From: JARRNJ01 sp037385045
GTDB taxonomy: Bacteria > Pseudomonadota > Gammaproteobacteria > JASBUN01
Length of the DNA stretch: 32,456 nt
NCBI GenBank assembly: GCA_037385045.1
Contig: JARRNJ010000018.1
Coordinates: 1-32,456, forward strand
Direction of reading: 5' to 3'
Notes under the pieces: generated by a model
Told to the model about the DNA's origin: nothing
What the model saw: only the letters and a program-made list of their open reading frames with translations
Database searches by the model: none
Shown here: positions 1 to 9,300 of the stretch, piece after piece
How positions within the stretch are numbered: position 1 is the stretch's first letter
Layout of the letters: each line of letters begins with the position of its first letter
Translations under genes and position numbers: made by a program

Positions 1-792
1 CCGCCGCTGGTGGCGGTGGCCACCGGCTCGGCGCAGATCGTCGGCACCTCGGCCTCGGGCAGCTATGCCCACTGGCGGCTGGGCACCATCGACTTCAAGA
101 TGGGTATTGTGCTGCTGCTGGGCCGTTGGACCGGCGGCGCCGCCGGCGTGGTGGTGGCCAGGGTGCTGCAGGAAAGCGGGCAGTTCGGCAACATCGTCGC
201 CTTTCTTTATGTGGTGTTGCTGGGGCTCATCGGCGTCAGCATGCTGGTTGAGTCGGTCAAGGCAGTGCTTGGCCGCGGCGCCTCGCCAGCGCGCCGGGAA
301 CGCTCGGAGCAGTCGTTGGGAGCGCGCCTGGGGCGCATGATCGCGGCGCTGCCCGGTCAGATGGACTTTCCGGTATCCAACCTGCGGATTTCATTGCTGG
401 TGCCTTTGCTGCTGGGCATGGCGGTCGGGGTGTTGACTTCGCTGATGGGCGTCGGCGGCGGCTTCATCATGGTGCCGATCATGATCTACATGCTGCGCAT
501 GCCCACGAAGGTGGTCGTGGGCACGTCGCTGTTCCAGCTCCTGTTCACCACGGCTTTGGTCGCCACCCTGCAGGCCGGGGTCAATCATGCCGTGGACCCG
601 TTCCTGGCGCTGACACTGATTTTCGGTTCGGCGTTCGGTACCCAATGGGGTACGCGGCTGGGGGCCAAGCTGCCGGGAGAGCAACTGCGCCTGGTGTTGG
701 CGCTGGTGGTTGTCGGCGTGGCCGTGAAGATGCTTGCCGGACTGCTTGTCACCCCCGATGAGCTCTACTCCATATCGGTGGCGGTGCAATGA
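1..792 (+). CDS. TauE/SafE family anion permease, 5' truncated by window edge
   Basis: The frame is open from the first base, so the N-terminus lies outside the window; about 263 codons are visible. The protein is very hydrophobic with several membrane segments. It contains the glycine-rich segment GVLTSLMGVGGGF around base 430-475, the signature of the second half of TauE/SafE (DUF81) permeases. Family members move sulfite, sulfoacetate or other small organic anions across the inner membrane. The stop codon overlaps the start of the next gene (ATGA), so the two are translationally coupled. That neighbour is the TIGR02186 protein, which often accompanies TauE-like permeases. The substrate cannot be read from sequence; sulfite export is a guess from family and context. 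Confidence 0.85.
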   Translation, partial: PPLVAVATGSAQIVGTSASGSYAHWRLGTIDFKMGIVLLLGRWTGGAAGVVVARVLQESGQFGNIVAFLYVVLLGLIGVSMLVESVKAVLGRGASPARRERSEQSLGARLGRMIAALPGQMDFPVSNLRISLLVPLLLGMAVGVLTSLMGVGGGFIMVPIMIYMLRMPTKVVVGTSLFQLLFTTALVATLQAGVNHAVDPFLALTLIFGSAFGTQWGTRLGAKLPGEQLRLVLALVVVGVAVKMLAGLLVTPDELYSISVAVQ

Positions 793-1541
793 AGCGGGTT
801 CTGACGCTGCTGGTGCTGGTGACGGCGGGCGCGCAGTGCGCGGCGGCCCCGGGCGGAGGGGGGCTGGTGACGCAGCTGGCGACCGAGCGCGTTGACATCA
901 CCACTCATTTCACCGGCGAGAAGATTCTCGTCTTCGGCGCCATGTCGCGCCAGGGCGACGTGGTGGTGAAGGTGGTTTCGCCGCAGCAGCCGGTGGCGCT
1001 GTCCCGCAAGGTCGCCGCCGGGCCGTTCTGGCTGGACGGTGAAAAAGTCGACGTCACCGGTACGCCGGGACTGTACTACCTGTTGTCGTCGCGGCCGCTG
1101 GAGCAGATCCTGGGCGCCAAGGAGCGCAAGCGCTACGGACTCGATATGGGCGATGCGCTGGCCGGCGCCAGGCTGGGGCCGGGAAGCCCGGCGCCGAAGG
1201 ACTGGCAGTCCGCTTTTACGCGGATCAAACGCGACGACGGCCACTACGTCCAGGACGGCCACGCGGTCAAGTTGTCCGACAACCGGTTGTTCTTCGCCAA
1301 CATCGATCTGCCGGCGAAACTCCCGCTGGGTGTCTACCAGCTGCATATCTACCTGGTGAAGGACGGCAAGGTGATCAGCCGGCAAAGCCGCCGACTGCAC
1401 GTGGAGCAGGTGCGTCTCGAACGGTGGGTGGTGGACGCCGCTCACGCCCACTCGTGGGAATTCGGCGCGGCGTTCACGTCCCTGGCCATGGTCCTGGGAT
1501 TGGCGTTGGGCATGGCGCTGCGCCGCGACAGCGACGCCTGA
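789..1541 (+). CDS. TIGR02186 family membrane-anchored protein
   Basis: 250 aa. It has an N-terminal signal sequence (basic MKR, then a hydrophobic stretch ending in AQCAAA), a periplasmic domain of about 190 residues, and one C-terminal membrane helix (about 222-243) followed by RRDSDA. The pattern VDITTHFTGEKILVFGA near residue 34, followed by the VVVKVVSPQQPV and GLYYLLSSRP stretches, fits the TIGR02186/Alph_Pro_TM family, whose function is unknown. The start overlaps the TauE-like stop by 4 bases, so the pair is one transcription unit. It is probably an accessory or partner protein of the permease; this is inferred from repeated co-occurrence, not from a known mechanism. Confidence 0.75.
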   Translation: MKRVLTLLVLVTAGAQCAAAPGGGGLVTQLATERVDITTHFTGEKILVFGAMSRQGDVVVKVVSPQQPVALSRKVAAGPFWLDGEKVDVTGTPGLYYLLSSRPLEQILGAKERKRYGLDMGDALAGARLGPGSPAPKDWQSAFTRIKRDDGHYVQDGHAVKLSDNRLFFANIDLPAKLPLGVYQLHIYLVKDGKVISRQSRRLHVEQVRLERWVVDAAHAHSWEFGAAFTSLAMVLGLALGMALRRDSDA

Positions 1542-1627
1542 CCGCTGAACAGGCCGGTCTTTGCCGCCGGCGGGGGCGTTCGTGGAATCGTCGCCCGCCG
1601 AGGCGGCGCTGCCGCAACCGTGTTTTG

Positions 1628-1657
1628 CTGACGCGGACGGCGAGGTATTGTTAGACT
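1628..1657 (+). promoter_or_regulatory. Candidate sigma70 promoter of the PAS-GGDEF-EAL gene
   Basis: CTGACG at 1628-1633 and TAGACT at 1652-1657 are separated by 18 bases. Each matches 4 of 6 consensus bases. They lie about 30 bases upstream of the GTG start at 1689. Assignment is by eye only. Confidence 0.3.
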
Positions 1658-1688
1658 GGGTGTATTGCCTGCATAGGGACGATCTGGT

Positions 1689-3752
1689 GTGAGCGAGGAA
1701 CTGCTAAACAGGGCGTTTTTCAGCAATCCCATCCCGCTGTTCGTCACCCGGCTGTCCGATGGGTGTTTTCTCGATGCCAACCCGGCCTTCTGCCGCTTTA
1801 CCGGGTACGGGCGCGAAGAACTCATCGGGCGCAGCTCCCTGGAACTCGGGTTGTGGCACGAAAACACCCGCTCGCGGCAGTGGCTGACCGACACGCTGCG
1901 TGACAATGGCTCCCTGCGCGGGTTCGACGCGCGCATCGCCGTTCGCGGCGGCCAGGTCAGGGAGTGCCTGTTCTCCCTCGAGTTGATCACCTACGCGGGC
2001 GAAGCCGCCGTCCTCGGCACCTTCCAGGACATCACCGCACGGATTCGCGCGCAGGCGGAACTGCGCAAGGAAAGGGATTTTATCGCGGCGGTGCTGGATA
2101 CCGTGGATACGCTGGTGTTGGTGCTCGACGCCGATGGACGCATCGTTCGCTTCAACCGCGCCTGCGAGGCGCTTACCGGCTATAGCTTCGAGGAACTCCG
2201 GGGCCGCTACATCTGGGATGTCCTGTTGTTGCCGGAGGAGCAGGCCGAGGTCAAGGCGCAGTTCTCGCGTCTGACCGCGGGTGATTTCCCGCGCGACTTC
2301 GAGAACCATTGGGTGACCAGGGACGGCGATCGGCGTTTGATCGCCTGGTCCAACACGGCGTTGCTGACCGATGACGGCGCCATCGAATACGTCGTGCCCA
2401 CCGGCGTCGATATCACCGAACGCAAGAAAACCGAGGCGCGGCTCCTATCCTTGGCCAACTATGACCCGTTGACGGGGCTGCCCAACCGCAATCTATTCCA
2501 GGAATGCCTGCACCATGCCCTTGGCCAGGCGCGGCGCGGCGGCCAATCCCTTGCGCTCATGTTTCTTGACCTCGACGACTTCAAGGTCGTCAATGACACG
2601 CTGGGACACGCCGCCGGCGACGCAATGCTGCGGGAGGCGGCCGAGCGGCTCAAGAACTGTGTGCGCGACACCGACACGGTGGCACGGTTGGGCGGCGACG
2701 AGTTCACCCTGATACTGGAAGGCCTGCGCCGTCCGGAGGACATCGTGGGAGTGGCCCAGCAGATTCTCGGACAGTTGTCGCAGCCGTTCGATGTTCGCGG
2801 ACATGAAATCTACAGCGCCGGCAGCATCGGCATCACCGTATTTCCCGCCGACGGCAACGATATGGAGACGTTGCTCAAGAATGCCGACGCGGCCATGTAT
2901 CGCGCCAAGTCCCACGGCGGTGGCACCTACGAATTTTTTACCCCCGATCTGAACCGGCGCGCGGCCGAGCGCCTGATGCTGGAACGGGCGCTGCGCCGCG
3001 GGATCGCCGCCGGCGAACTGCCGGTGCACTACCAGCCGCAAATGGACTTGCGCGGAGGCCGCGTGGTCGGCGTCGAAGCGTTGGTGCGCTGGGCTCATCC
3101 GGAGAAGGGGCTGGTGCTGCCGGGCGAGTTCATCCCCCATGCGGAAAGGACCGGTCTGATATTCGCGTTGGGCGAACAGGTGTTGCGCAATGCATGTTCA
3201 CAGTGTCAGCGTTGGCGCCGGCAAGGGTTGAACGAGTTGCAGTTGGCGGTCAACGTGTCGGCGCGCCAGTTCCAACGCCGGGATTTCGCCGACTTGGTCC
3301 GTCGCGTATTGACGGAAACCGGGTTGCCGGCGTCGAATCTGGTTATCGAGATCACCGAAAGCGTCCTGTTGGGGGAAATCGAAACCCGCGTGACGTTGAT
3401 GCAGGAACTGAAAGACATGGGCGTGCACCTGTCGGTGGACGATTTCGGCACCGGCTACTCGTCGCTCGTGTATCTCAAGCGTTTCCCCATCGACAGCATC
3501 AAGTTGGACCGCCAGTTCGTGCAACATGTCTGCGTTGACGTCGAGGACCTGGCCATTTGCCGGGCGGTCGCCGCCATGGGCCGCAGCCTGGATATCCGCG
3601 TCGTCGCCGAAGGCGTCGAAACCTGGGAACAGCTGGCGGTGCTGGCGGAGTTGGGCTGCGACGCTGCCCAGGGTTTCGTCTTCAGCCCGCCGATGGCCGC
3701 CGACGCCGCAGGACCCTGGTTACACTCCGGGCAGCCGGTGGCGCGGAACTAG
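1689..3752 (+). CDS. PAS-PAS-GGDEF-EAL bifunctional c-di-GMP protein
   Basis: 687 aa, soluble, with no membrane segment. Domain order: PAS about 5-118, PAS about 128-245, GGDEF about 258-415, EAL about 430-680. The cyclase motif GGDEF is intact at 335-339 and is preceded by an RxxD inhibitory site (RDTD), so product inhibition is expected. The phosphodiesterase domain keeps EAL at 463-465 and DDFGTG at 584-589. Both activities, making and cleaving c-di-GMP, therefore look possible, with the PAS domains as cytosolic sensors. Start: GTG at 1689 has AGGGA at 1675-1679 with 9-base spacing. The second PAS resembles the fourth PAS of the HD-GYP protein at 6327 (shared VLDT...NRACExLTG core). Which activity dominates cannot be told. 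Confidence 0.93.
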   Translation: MSEELLNRAFFSNPIPLFVTRLSDGCFLDANPAFCRFTGYGREELIGRSSLELGLWHENTRSRQWLTDTLRDNGSLRGFDARIAVRGGQVRECLFSLELITYAGEAAVLGTFQDITARIRAQAELRKERDFIAAVLDTVDTLVLVLDADGRIVRFNRACEALTGYSFEELRGRYIWDVLLLPEEQAEVKAQFSRLTAGDFPRDFENHWVTRDGDRRLIAWSNTALLTDDGAIEYVVPTGVDITERKKTEARLLSLANYDPLTGLPNRNLFQECLHHALGQARRGGQSLALMFLDLDDFKVVNDTLGHAAGDAMLREAAERLKNCVRDTDTVARLGGDEFTLILEGLRRPEDIVGVAQQILGQLSQPFDVRGHEIYSAGSIGITVFPADGNDMETLLKNADAAMYRAKSHGGGTYEFFTPDLNRRAAERLMLERALRRGIAAGELPVHYQPQMDLRGGRVVGVEALVRWAHPEKGLVLPGEFIPHAERTGLIFALGEQVLRNACSQCQRWRRQGLNELQLAVNVSARQFQRRDFADLVRRVLTETGLPASNLVIEITESVLLGEIETRVTLMQELKDMGVHLSVDDFGTGYSSLVYLKRFPIDSIKLDRQFVQHVCVDVEDLAICRAVAAMGRSLDIRVVAEGVETWEQLAVLAELGCDAAQGFVFSPPMAADAAGPWLHSGQPVARN

Positions 3753-3775
3753 GGTCCGGGCCCGGCCGGGGACGC

Positions 3776-3793
3776 GACCGCCGCCCGGCGGTC
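3776..3793. repeat. GC-rich palindrome after the GGDEF-EAL gene
   Basis: GACCGCCG and CGGCGGTC form a perfect 8-base inverted repeat around two bases. It lies 24 bases after the stop at 3752, in a very GC-rich stretch. There is no T-run, so it may be a 3' mRNA hairpin rather than a classical terminator. Confidence 0.3.
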
Positions 3794-3897
3794 TGCCGGT
3801 CCGGCCGCACGCGCATGGCCGGCCGGCCCGGTTGCGGACAGCGGGCACGGGCTTGCGCTAGACTGGGAATCGACGACTTCACCCCGGGGCGGCCACC

Positions 3898-4254
3898 ATG
3901 CCCGTATCCAGAATCAACGACGAAAACCGCCGCGCCTTTCTCCGCTGCCGGCGCCAGGTCCACCTGGCCGACGGCAGTGGCGAGGTGCAGATCGTCTACA
4001 ACCTCGGCATGGGTCGCGTCCACTACAGCCCGCAGGCTGGTTATCTCTATTTCTCCAAATCGCTCGTGGGGGAGATCAGGGGCACCATCGAAGCGGTGCA
4101 CGCTGGCTTGCGGCAGACGTGCGAAATCGAGCCCGTCTATCTTGACGTCCACCGCTGCTTCCTGGCGGCCAACCGGGTGCGCCTGACCCCGGAGACGCTG
4201 GCGGCGGTCTGCGTGGCCCTGCGTATGCAAGGGATCCAGGTCACGACCGGCTAG
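3898..4254 (+). CDS. Uncharacterised 118-residue soluble protein
   Basis: I do not recognise this family. The 118-residue protein has no signal peptide or membrane segment. It begins with a basic stretch (NRRAFLRCRR) and continues with alternating beta-like and helical segments. It has two cysteines near residues 79 and 84-87 and another near the N-terminus, not arranged as a metal site. ATG is preceded by a purine-rich GGGGCGG, a weak ribosome site. It follows the GGDEF-EAL gene by 145 bases and overlaps the end of the convergent DUF364 gene by 14 bases. Composition and third-position GC match the neighbours, which supports real coding. No function is proposed. Confidence 0.6.
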   Translation: MPVSRINDENRRAFLRCRRQVHLADGSGEVQIVYNLGMGRVHYSPQAGYLYFSKSLVGEIRGTIEAVHAGLRQTCEIEPVYLDVHRCFLAANRVRLTPETLAAVCVALRMQGIQVTTG

Positions 4255-5083
4255 CCCGTCGCAGCAGTCGCGCGAAGCCGGGATAGACATCCTTCTCGAT
4301 GGTGTACTTCTGCACCGCTTCGGCCCACTCCCGCTGCTCGCGCAGCCGCCCTTTGAGCAGCGCGGCGTCGGCGACCCGGCTGCCGCCCACCGCATCCACG
4401 CCGCGAGCGAACAGGGGGTCGGGCAGGCAGCCGGCCGTGGGGCCGATCACCGCCACCCGCGTTGCGTGGCCGCAATGGGCCAGTATTTCGTCCAGGGAGT
4501 CGTTGAGCAGGGTGGCGGCGGTGCAGAGGATCTTGTTGCAGGCCACCAGTTCGGCCGCATCGAGGGTCACGCGGAAGGCCTCGCCCTGCTGCAGGAACGC
4601 CGCGTTCTTCTCGATCACCGTCAGGTGCACCCGCTGCGTGCGCAGACGTTCCACCAGGCGCGGGAAGAAGCCAACCATGCCGACATGGTCATCCGGCGAA
4701 AACGCCATCTTCGCCATGGAGTTGGTGCGCGTGTCCGGCGCGTAGCCCGCGCGGTTGAACAACGACTGGGTGATGGCGCTGATGGCGCCGAGTCCCATGC
4801 TGCGCGCCAGCGCATCACGCGCGGCGTACTGCAGCGCCAAGTCCAGCGGCGGACGGCCGCACCAGGCCTCCGGCATGATCTCGTCACGCAGGCGTTGCGC
4901 GGTGTCGTCGAGCAGGGTGTAGAAGAAGCCCATGCTCCCATCGCGCAGGCACACGGCCGCGAATTCGGCGTCGCTGATGCCCGCGACGCCGGGCTCCGGC
5001 AGGATGATCTCTTCGATCTCCGGCAGCTCGATTTCCCGCGCAATCCGTTGCGCCATCTCGATCAGTTCATCGGCGATCTGCAT
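4241..5083 (-). CDS. DUF364 Rossmann-like (putative heavy-metal chelation) protein
   Basis: 280 aa from ATG at 5083; the longer open frame upstream has unrelated, Arg/His-rich shadow composition. The N-terminal half (about 25-130) has the DUF4213-like pattern GFFYTLLDDTAQRL...LALQYAARDALA. The C-terminal half (about 135-265) matches the DUF364 Rossmann-like domain: GMVGFFPRLVERLR followed by VIEKN, then VIGPTAGCLPDPLF and GGSRVAD. Members of this family are poorly characterised and have been proposed to bind or chelate metal ions; no reaction is established. It lies 56 bases downstream of ppsR on the same strand, so the two are probably cotranscribed. Its end overlaps the convergent 118-aa gene. 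Confidence 0.75.
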   Translation of the reverse strand: MQIADELIEMAQRIAREIELPEIEEIILPEPGVAGISDAEFAAVCLRDGSMGFFYTLLDDTAQRLRDEIMPEAWCGRPPLDLALQYAARDALARSMGLGAISAITQSLFNRAGYAPDTRTNSMAKMAFSPDDHVGMVGFFPRLVERLRTQRVHLTVIEKNAAFLQQGEAFRVTLDAAELVACNKILCTAATLLNDSLDEILAHCGHATRVAVIGPTAGCLPDPLFARGVDAVGGSRVADAALLKGRLREQREWAEAVQKYTIEKDVYPGFARLLRRASRS

Positions 5084-5139
5084 AGGGCTGGACTCGCGTC
5101 GCGGCCGGCGCCGTGCATGCGCTCGGCGGCGACCGTGGA

Positions 5140-5970
5140 TCAGCGGGGGATGCGCCGCTGCAAGCCACTGTGGAGAAGGATAGTGGTGGCGATTTCCTCG
5201 ATGGACACGGTGCTGGTGTCCAGGTAGGGAATCTTCTCCTTGCGGTAGATGGTCTCGACCTCGCGGATCTCGGTCTGGCATTGCTGCAGGCTGGAGTAAC
5301 GGCTGTTGGCGCGCCGCTCGCTGCGGATCTGCTGCAGCCGCACGGGATCGATGGTCAATCCGAAAAGATGCTCGCGAAACGGGTGCAATGCGGCCGGCAG
5401 GCGGTGCGAATCCAGATCCTCTTCGGTCAACGGGTAGTTGGCCGCCCGGATGCCATACTGCAGGGCCAGATACAAACAGGTCGGCGTTTTGCCGGAGCGG
5501 GAAACGCCGACCAGGATGATATCGGCTTGCGGAAATCCCCGCGTGCTTACGCCGTCGTCATTGGACAGGGCGAAGTTGACGGCGTCAATGCGCGCCTTGT
5601 ATTGCGCGTACGTCCCCATGCCGTGGGAGCGGCCGACCGCGTGGCTGGACATGCGCCGCAGCTCCATTTCCAGCGGTTTGATGAACGTATCGAAGAAGTC
5701 GAACATCAATCCGGCACTGTTCTCGGCGACCAGCTCACGCAGCTCCGAGTTGATCAGGGTGCTGAACAGCAGCGGCTTGACGCCGTCCACGCGGGCCGCC
5801 TCATTGATGCGCTCGACGGCCTGGTAGGCTTTATCCCGCGAGTCGATGAACGGCAGTGTGACCTGGTCGAACTCGATGCCCTCGAACTGGGTGAGGAGGC
5901 TGTGCCCCAACGCCTCGGCGGTAATACCCGTACGGTCGGAGAGGAAGAAGACAGAACGTTTCATAGGCAT
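5140..5970 (-). CDS. ppsR: PEP synthase regulatory protein (bifunctional kinase/phosphorylase)
   Basis: 276 aa, full length for the DUF299 family. It opens with the family signature RSVFFLSDRTGITAEALGHS. The P-loop GVSRSGKT at 155-162 is followed by PTCLYLA, and the IDPVRLQQIRSERR segment lies near 207-220. In E. coli this enzyme switches phosphoenolpyruvate synthase off by ADP-dependent threonine phosphorylation and on by Pi-dependent dephosphorylation, so it gates gluconeogenic PEP formation from pyruvate. Start: ATG at 5970 has GGAG 9 bases upstream; an in-frame ATG two codons later (5964) is less well placed. ppsA itself is not in this window. The gene is divergent from the HD-GYP sensor and precedes a DUF364 gene. 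Confidence 0.93.
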   Translation of the reverse strand: MPMKRSVFFLSDRTGITAEALGHSLLTQFEGIEFDQVTLPFIDSRDKAYQAVERINEAARVDGVKPLLFSTLINSELRELVAENSAGLMFDFFDTFIKPLEMELRRMSSHAVGRSHGMGTYAQYKARIDAVNFALSNDDGVSTRGFPQADIILVGVSRSGKTPTCLYLALQYGIRAANYPLTEEDLDSHRLPAALHPFREHLFGLTIDPVRLQQIRSERRANSRYSSLQQCQTEIREVETIYRKEKIPYLDTSTVSIEEIATTILLHSGLQRRIPR

Positions 5971-6326
5971 CCGTTGTTGCTCCGCCGGTGCGCGGCGCGG
6001 ACCGGTGCCTATTGTGTCCCAATCATGGGCCGGCGGCCAGGCCTGCCGGGCGGCCGGAGGCGCTCGCGACGCAACGACGCGGCGGCAATGGTGGCGCCGT
6101 AACTCTATGTGTGCAGGACCTTTTGCGGTTTCCGTGACGTGGTTCCGCGCCCGGCGCCGTAGTTTGCATGGGCGCGACTGAATTTGAATTGACCGGTGCC
6201 GATACTATTGGAACAATGCACAGCAGCCCGGTGTCTGTTGCACCGGCGGGATATGCGATCGAGCCGGCCGGGCAGCGCTTCCAGCGGAGGCGCTGGCGGC
6301 CGTGCGGGAAATCTGGGAGGCGCCCC
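5971..6326. other. Divergent intergenic region, ppsR / HD-GYP gene
   Basis: 356 bases with no convincing gene. The region must hold the promoters for both divergent units. An open frame in phase with the HD-GYP gene reaches back to 6168 but has no ribosome site there and a basic, low-complexity translation, so I treat it as leader. Confidence 0.5.
6189..6217 (+). promoter_or_regulatory. Candidate sigma70 promoter of the HD-GYP sensor gene
   Basis: TTGACC (5 of 6) at 6189-6194 and AACAAT (4 of 6) at 6212-6217 are separated by 17 bases. The site is about 110 bases upstream of the chosen GTG start and in the most AT-rich part of the gap. It lies downstream of the longer ATG at 6168, which supports starting translation at 6327. 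Confidence 0.4.
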
Positions 6327-9300
6327 GTGGGGCACGACAAGTCAGCAACCGACGGGCAGGAAAGGGAATTTTCCTGCGAGCACGGCGCTTCGACGCCGGT
6401 GCGGCCCGCGGCGGACGCGGCTGAATTCGAAACCCGGGCGCTGAGTCTGCTCGATGACCAGCGGGCGCTGTTGCGATACGTGCGCGAGGCGGAATCCAAC
6501 CGCCGCCGGATCGAGCAGGCCCGCCGCGAGTGGACCCAGGCGTTCGACGCCATCGATCTGCCGCTGTTCATGCACGACAACGAGTGCCGCATCACCCGGG
6601 CCAACCAAGCCTACGCGCGGCAAGCGGGCTGTGAGGATATCCGCTCGGTCCTGGGGCGTCCCTATTACGAGCTGTTTCCCCGCCGCAGCACCCCGCTGCT
6701 CGGTTGCCGGGCGTCCCGCGAATCGCTTGCGTCCCGCAGCGAGATGCTGCATCTCGATGACGGCCGCATTTTCGAGTCACGCACCTTCCCGATCGTGGAC
6801 GGCGACGGCCAGTACGCGCAGGCGCTGCACATCATGGACGACGTTACCGAGCGCTATCGCGCCGAGGAAACGGTGCGTACGCTCAGCAGCGCCATGGAGC
6901 AGGCGGCCGAAGGCATGCTGGTGGCGGATGCCGGGTTGGTGGTCACGTACGCCAATCCGACCCTGCGCCGCCTGCTCGGCATGGAAGCGGAGCAAGTCGT
7001 CGGGCAACCGCTCGGCGGGTTGCTGGCTCAGCAGGCGCGTGCGGCGGTCGACGCCATCCCCCGCCAGGCCGACACCGAGGGTGGCTGGGCCGCGGAAGTG
7101 GAGATTCAGGCGGCCGATGGGTCTTTGGTGCCGGTGCACCTGACCGCGGCGGCGGTGTATGACGAAGCCGGCGACCTGAGCGGCTACGTGGCCACGCTGC
7201 TGGACCTGCGTTCGATCAAGGCGGCGCTCCAGCAGGTGGAGACGCTCGCCGCCGCCATCGAGGATGTGTCGCTGCAGCTGGACCTGGACGACACCGTGCA
7301 CAAGGTGCTGGCCGCGGCGGCGCGAGTGTGCGGCACCGACGGGGCAGCGGTGGCGGTGCCCTACGAGGCAGGCGACCGGTTGTACTATCGCTGGCACATC
7401 GGTGAACCCCGGGCCGGCGTCGCGGAACAGTTGAGCGAGCCGTTCCCCGCTGACGAGGGAATCGCCGGTCAGGCGCTGCAATCCGGCGAAACCCAGGTTG
7501 TGGAGGACTATCCCCGCTACGCCAGTGCCCTGCCCAACTTCGTGGATGCCGGTATCGGCAGCGTCCTGGCGATTCCGCTCAACAGTGGCGGGGTGTCCAC
7601 CCAGGGCATCCTGTCATTGTGGACGGTAGCCCGGGGCAAGCGTTTTTCCCCCGACCAGACGCGCTTCGCTGAGGCGCTGGCCCGGCAACTGGGCGTGGCG
7701 ATCCAGCGCCAGAAGCTGGTCGACGACCTGCGCCACTCTTCCGAGCGTCTGGCGCAGGTGTTCGCCACGGTTCCCGACATTCTGTTCGTCATGCGCCCGC
7801 AGTCGCTGCGCCTGGAGCTGGTCAGCCCGGTGGTTACCGAACTGCTCGGATTCCGGCCGGAGGAGTTTACCGGGCAGCCCCGTTTATGGCAGCGCCAGAT
7901 CCATGCCGATGACCGCGAGCGGGTGCTGGGCGAGCTGCGCGCGGCGTTCGCCGAGGCCGACGGATTCACGTTGGACCTGCGGGTATGGCATAAGGACGGA
8001 CGCACCCTGCGGTGGTTCGAAGGCCGGGCGGTGATCGAACGGGACGAGGCGGGTGAACCGAAGCGCCTGGTAGGGGCGTTGAGCGATATCACACCGCGCC
8101 GGCAGGCGCAGCATGCCCTGGAGGCGCAGCGCAACTTCGTGACCGCCGTGCTCGATACGGCCCCGTCGCTGATCGTGGTGCTGGATCGTGACGGACGGGT
8201 GGTGAACTGGAACCGCGCCTGCGAAACCCTGACCGGGCGGACAGTCGACGACGTGCGGGGACAGCCGGTATGGGAGCTGTTGCCCGAGGACCTGGTCCAG
8301 GAAGCGGAAACCGAGTTCGACGGGCTGGTGCATCAGGGTGCAGCATTCCAGCGCGAACGGGTGTGGCTCGACCGCGAGGGCACGCCCCATATCATTGCCT
8401 GGTCGGTTTCAATTCTCACCGGCGCCGACGACGACGTCACTCATCTGATCGCCAGCGGCCAGGACGTCAGCGCCCAGCGGCGGGCCGAGAAGGAAGTGGA
8501 GCAGTTGGCGCGCTTTGCTGCCGAGAACCCCAACCCGGTGCTGCGCACCAACAGGGCGGGCCGACTGCTCTATGCCAATGATGCCAGCGGACCGCTGCTG
8601 CATCAGCTCGGCTGTGCGGTGGGCAGTCCCATGCCGGCGAGCTGGTGCCGGCGGATCGAGCGGGCATTGCGCGACCGCAGCGCGGAGCGTTTCGAAATTG
8701 AATTGGGCGGGCGCCATTTCCTGTTCTCGTTTTCCGCGGCACATGACACGGATGACATCTACCTCTATGGGCTCGATGTGACCGAGCGTCACGAGTCGGC
8801 GCTGCAGTTGCACAAGATGAACCGTGCGCTGACGACCCTCAGTCGCGGCAACGAGGCGATGATTCGCGCCCAGGACGAACCTTCTCTGCTGCGGGCCGTA
8901 TGTGCCAATATTGCCGAACAGGGTGGCTACCGCCTGGCCTGGGTGGGGTTCTGTGGGGGGGAGTCCGGGGATTCGATCACGCCCGTTGCCTCGGCGGGTC
9001 CCGGCGCCACCTATGTCGACGGCATCAACATGAGATGCGCGGACGACGGTAATGGTTCGAACCCGATTGCGGAGGCGATCCGCACCGGCCGCGCAGCGAT
9101 GAGCCGCGACATGCAGTCTGGATCCGTGGCCGGATCCTGGCGCGAGCGTGCCGTGGAGCATGGTTTTTCCTCGTGTATCGCCTTGCCGTTGGCGGTTCAG
9201 GGCGAGGTGATCGGGGTGCTGGCCATCTACGCCGATGAACCCGATGCTTTCGACGAGCAGGAGCAGCACCTGCTGGGCGAACTTGCCAGTGATCTGGCGT

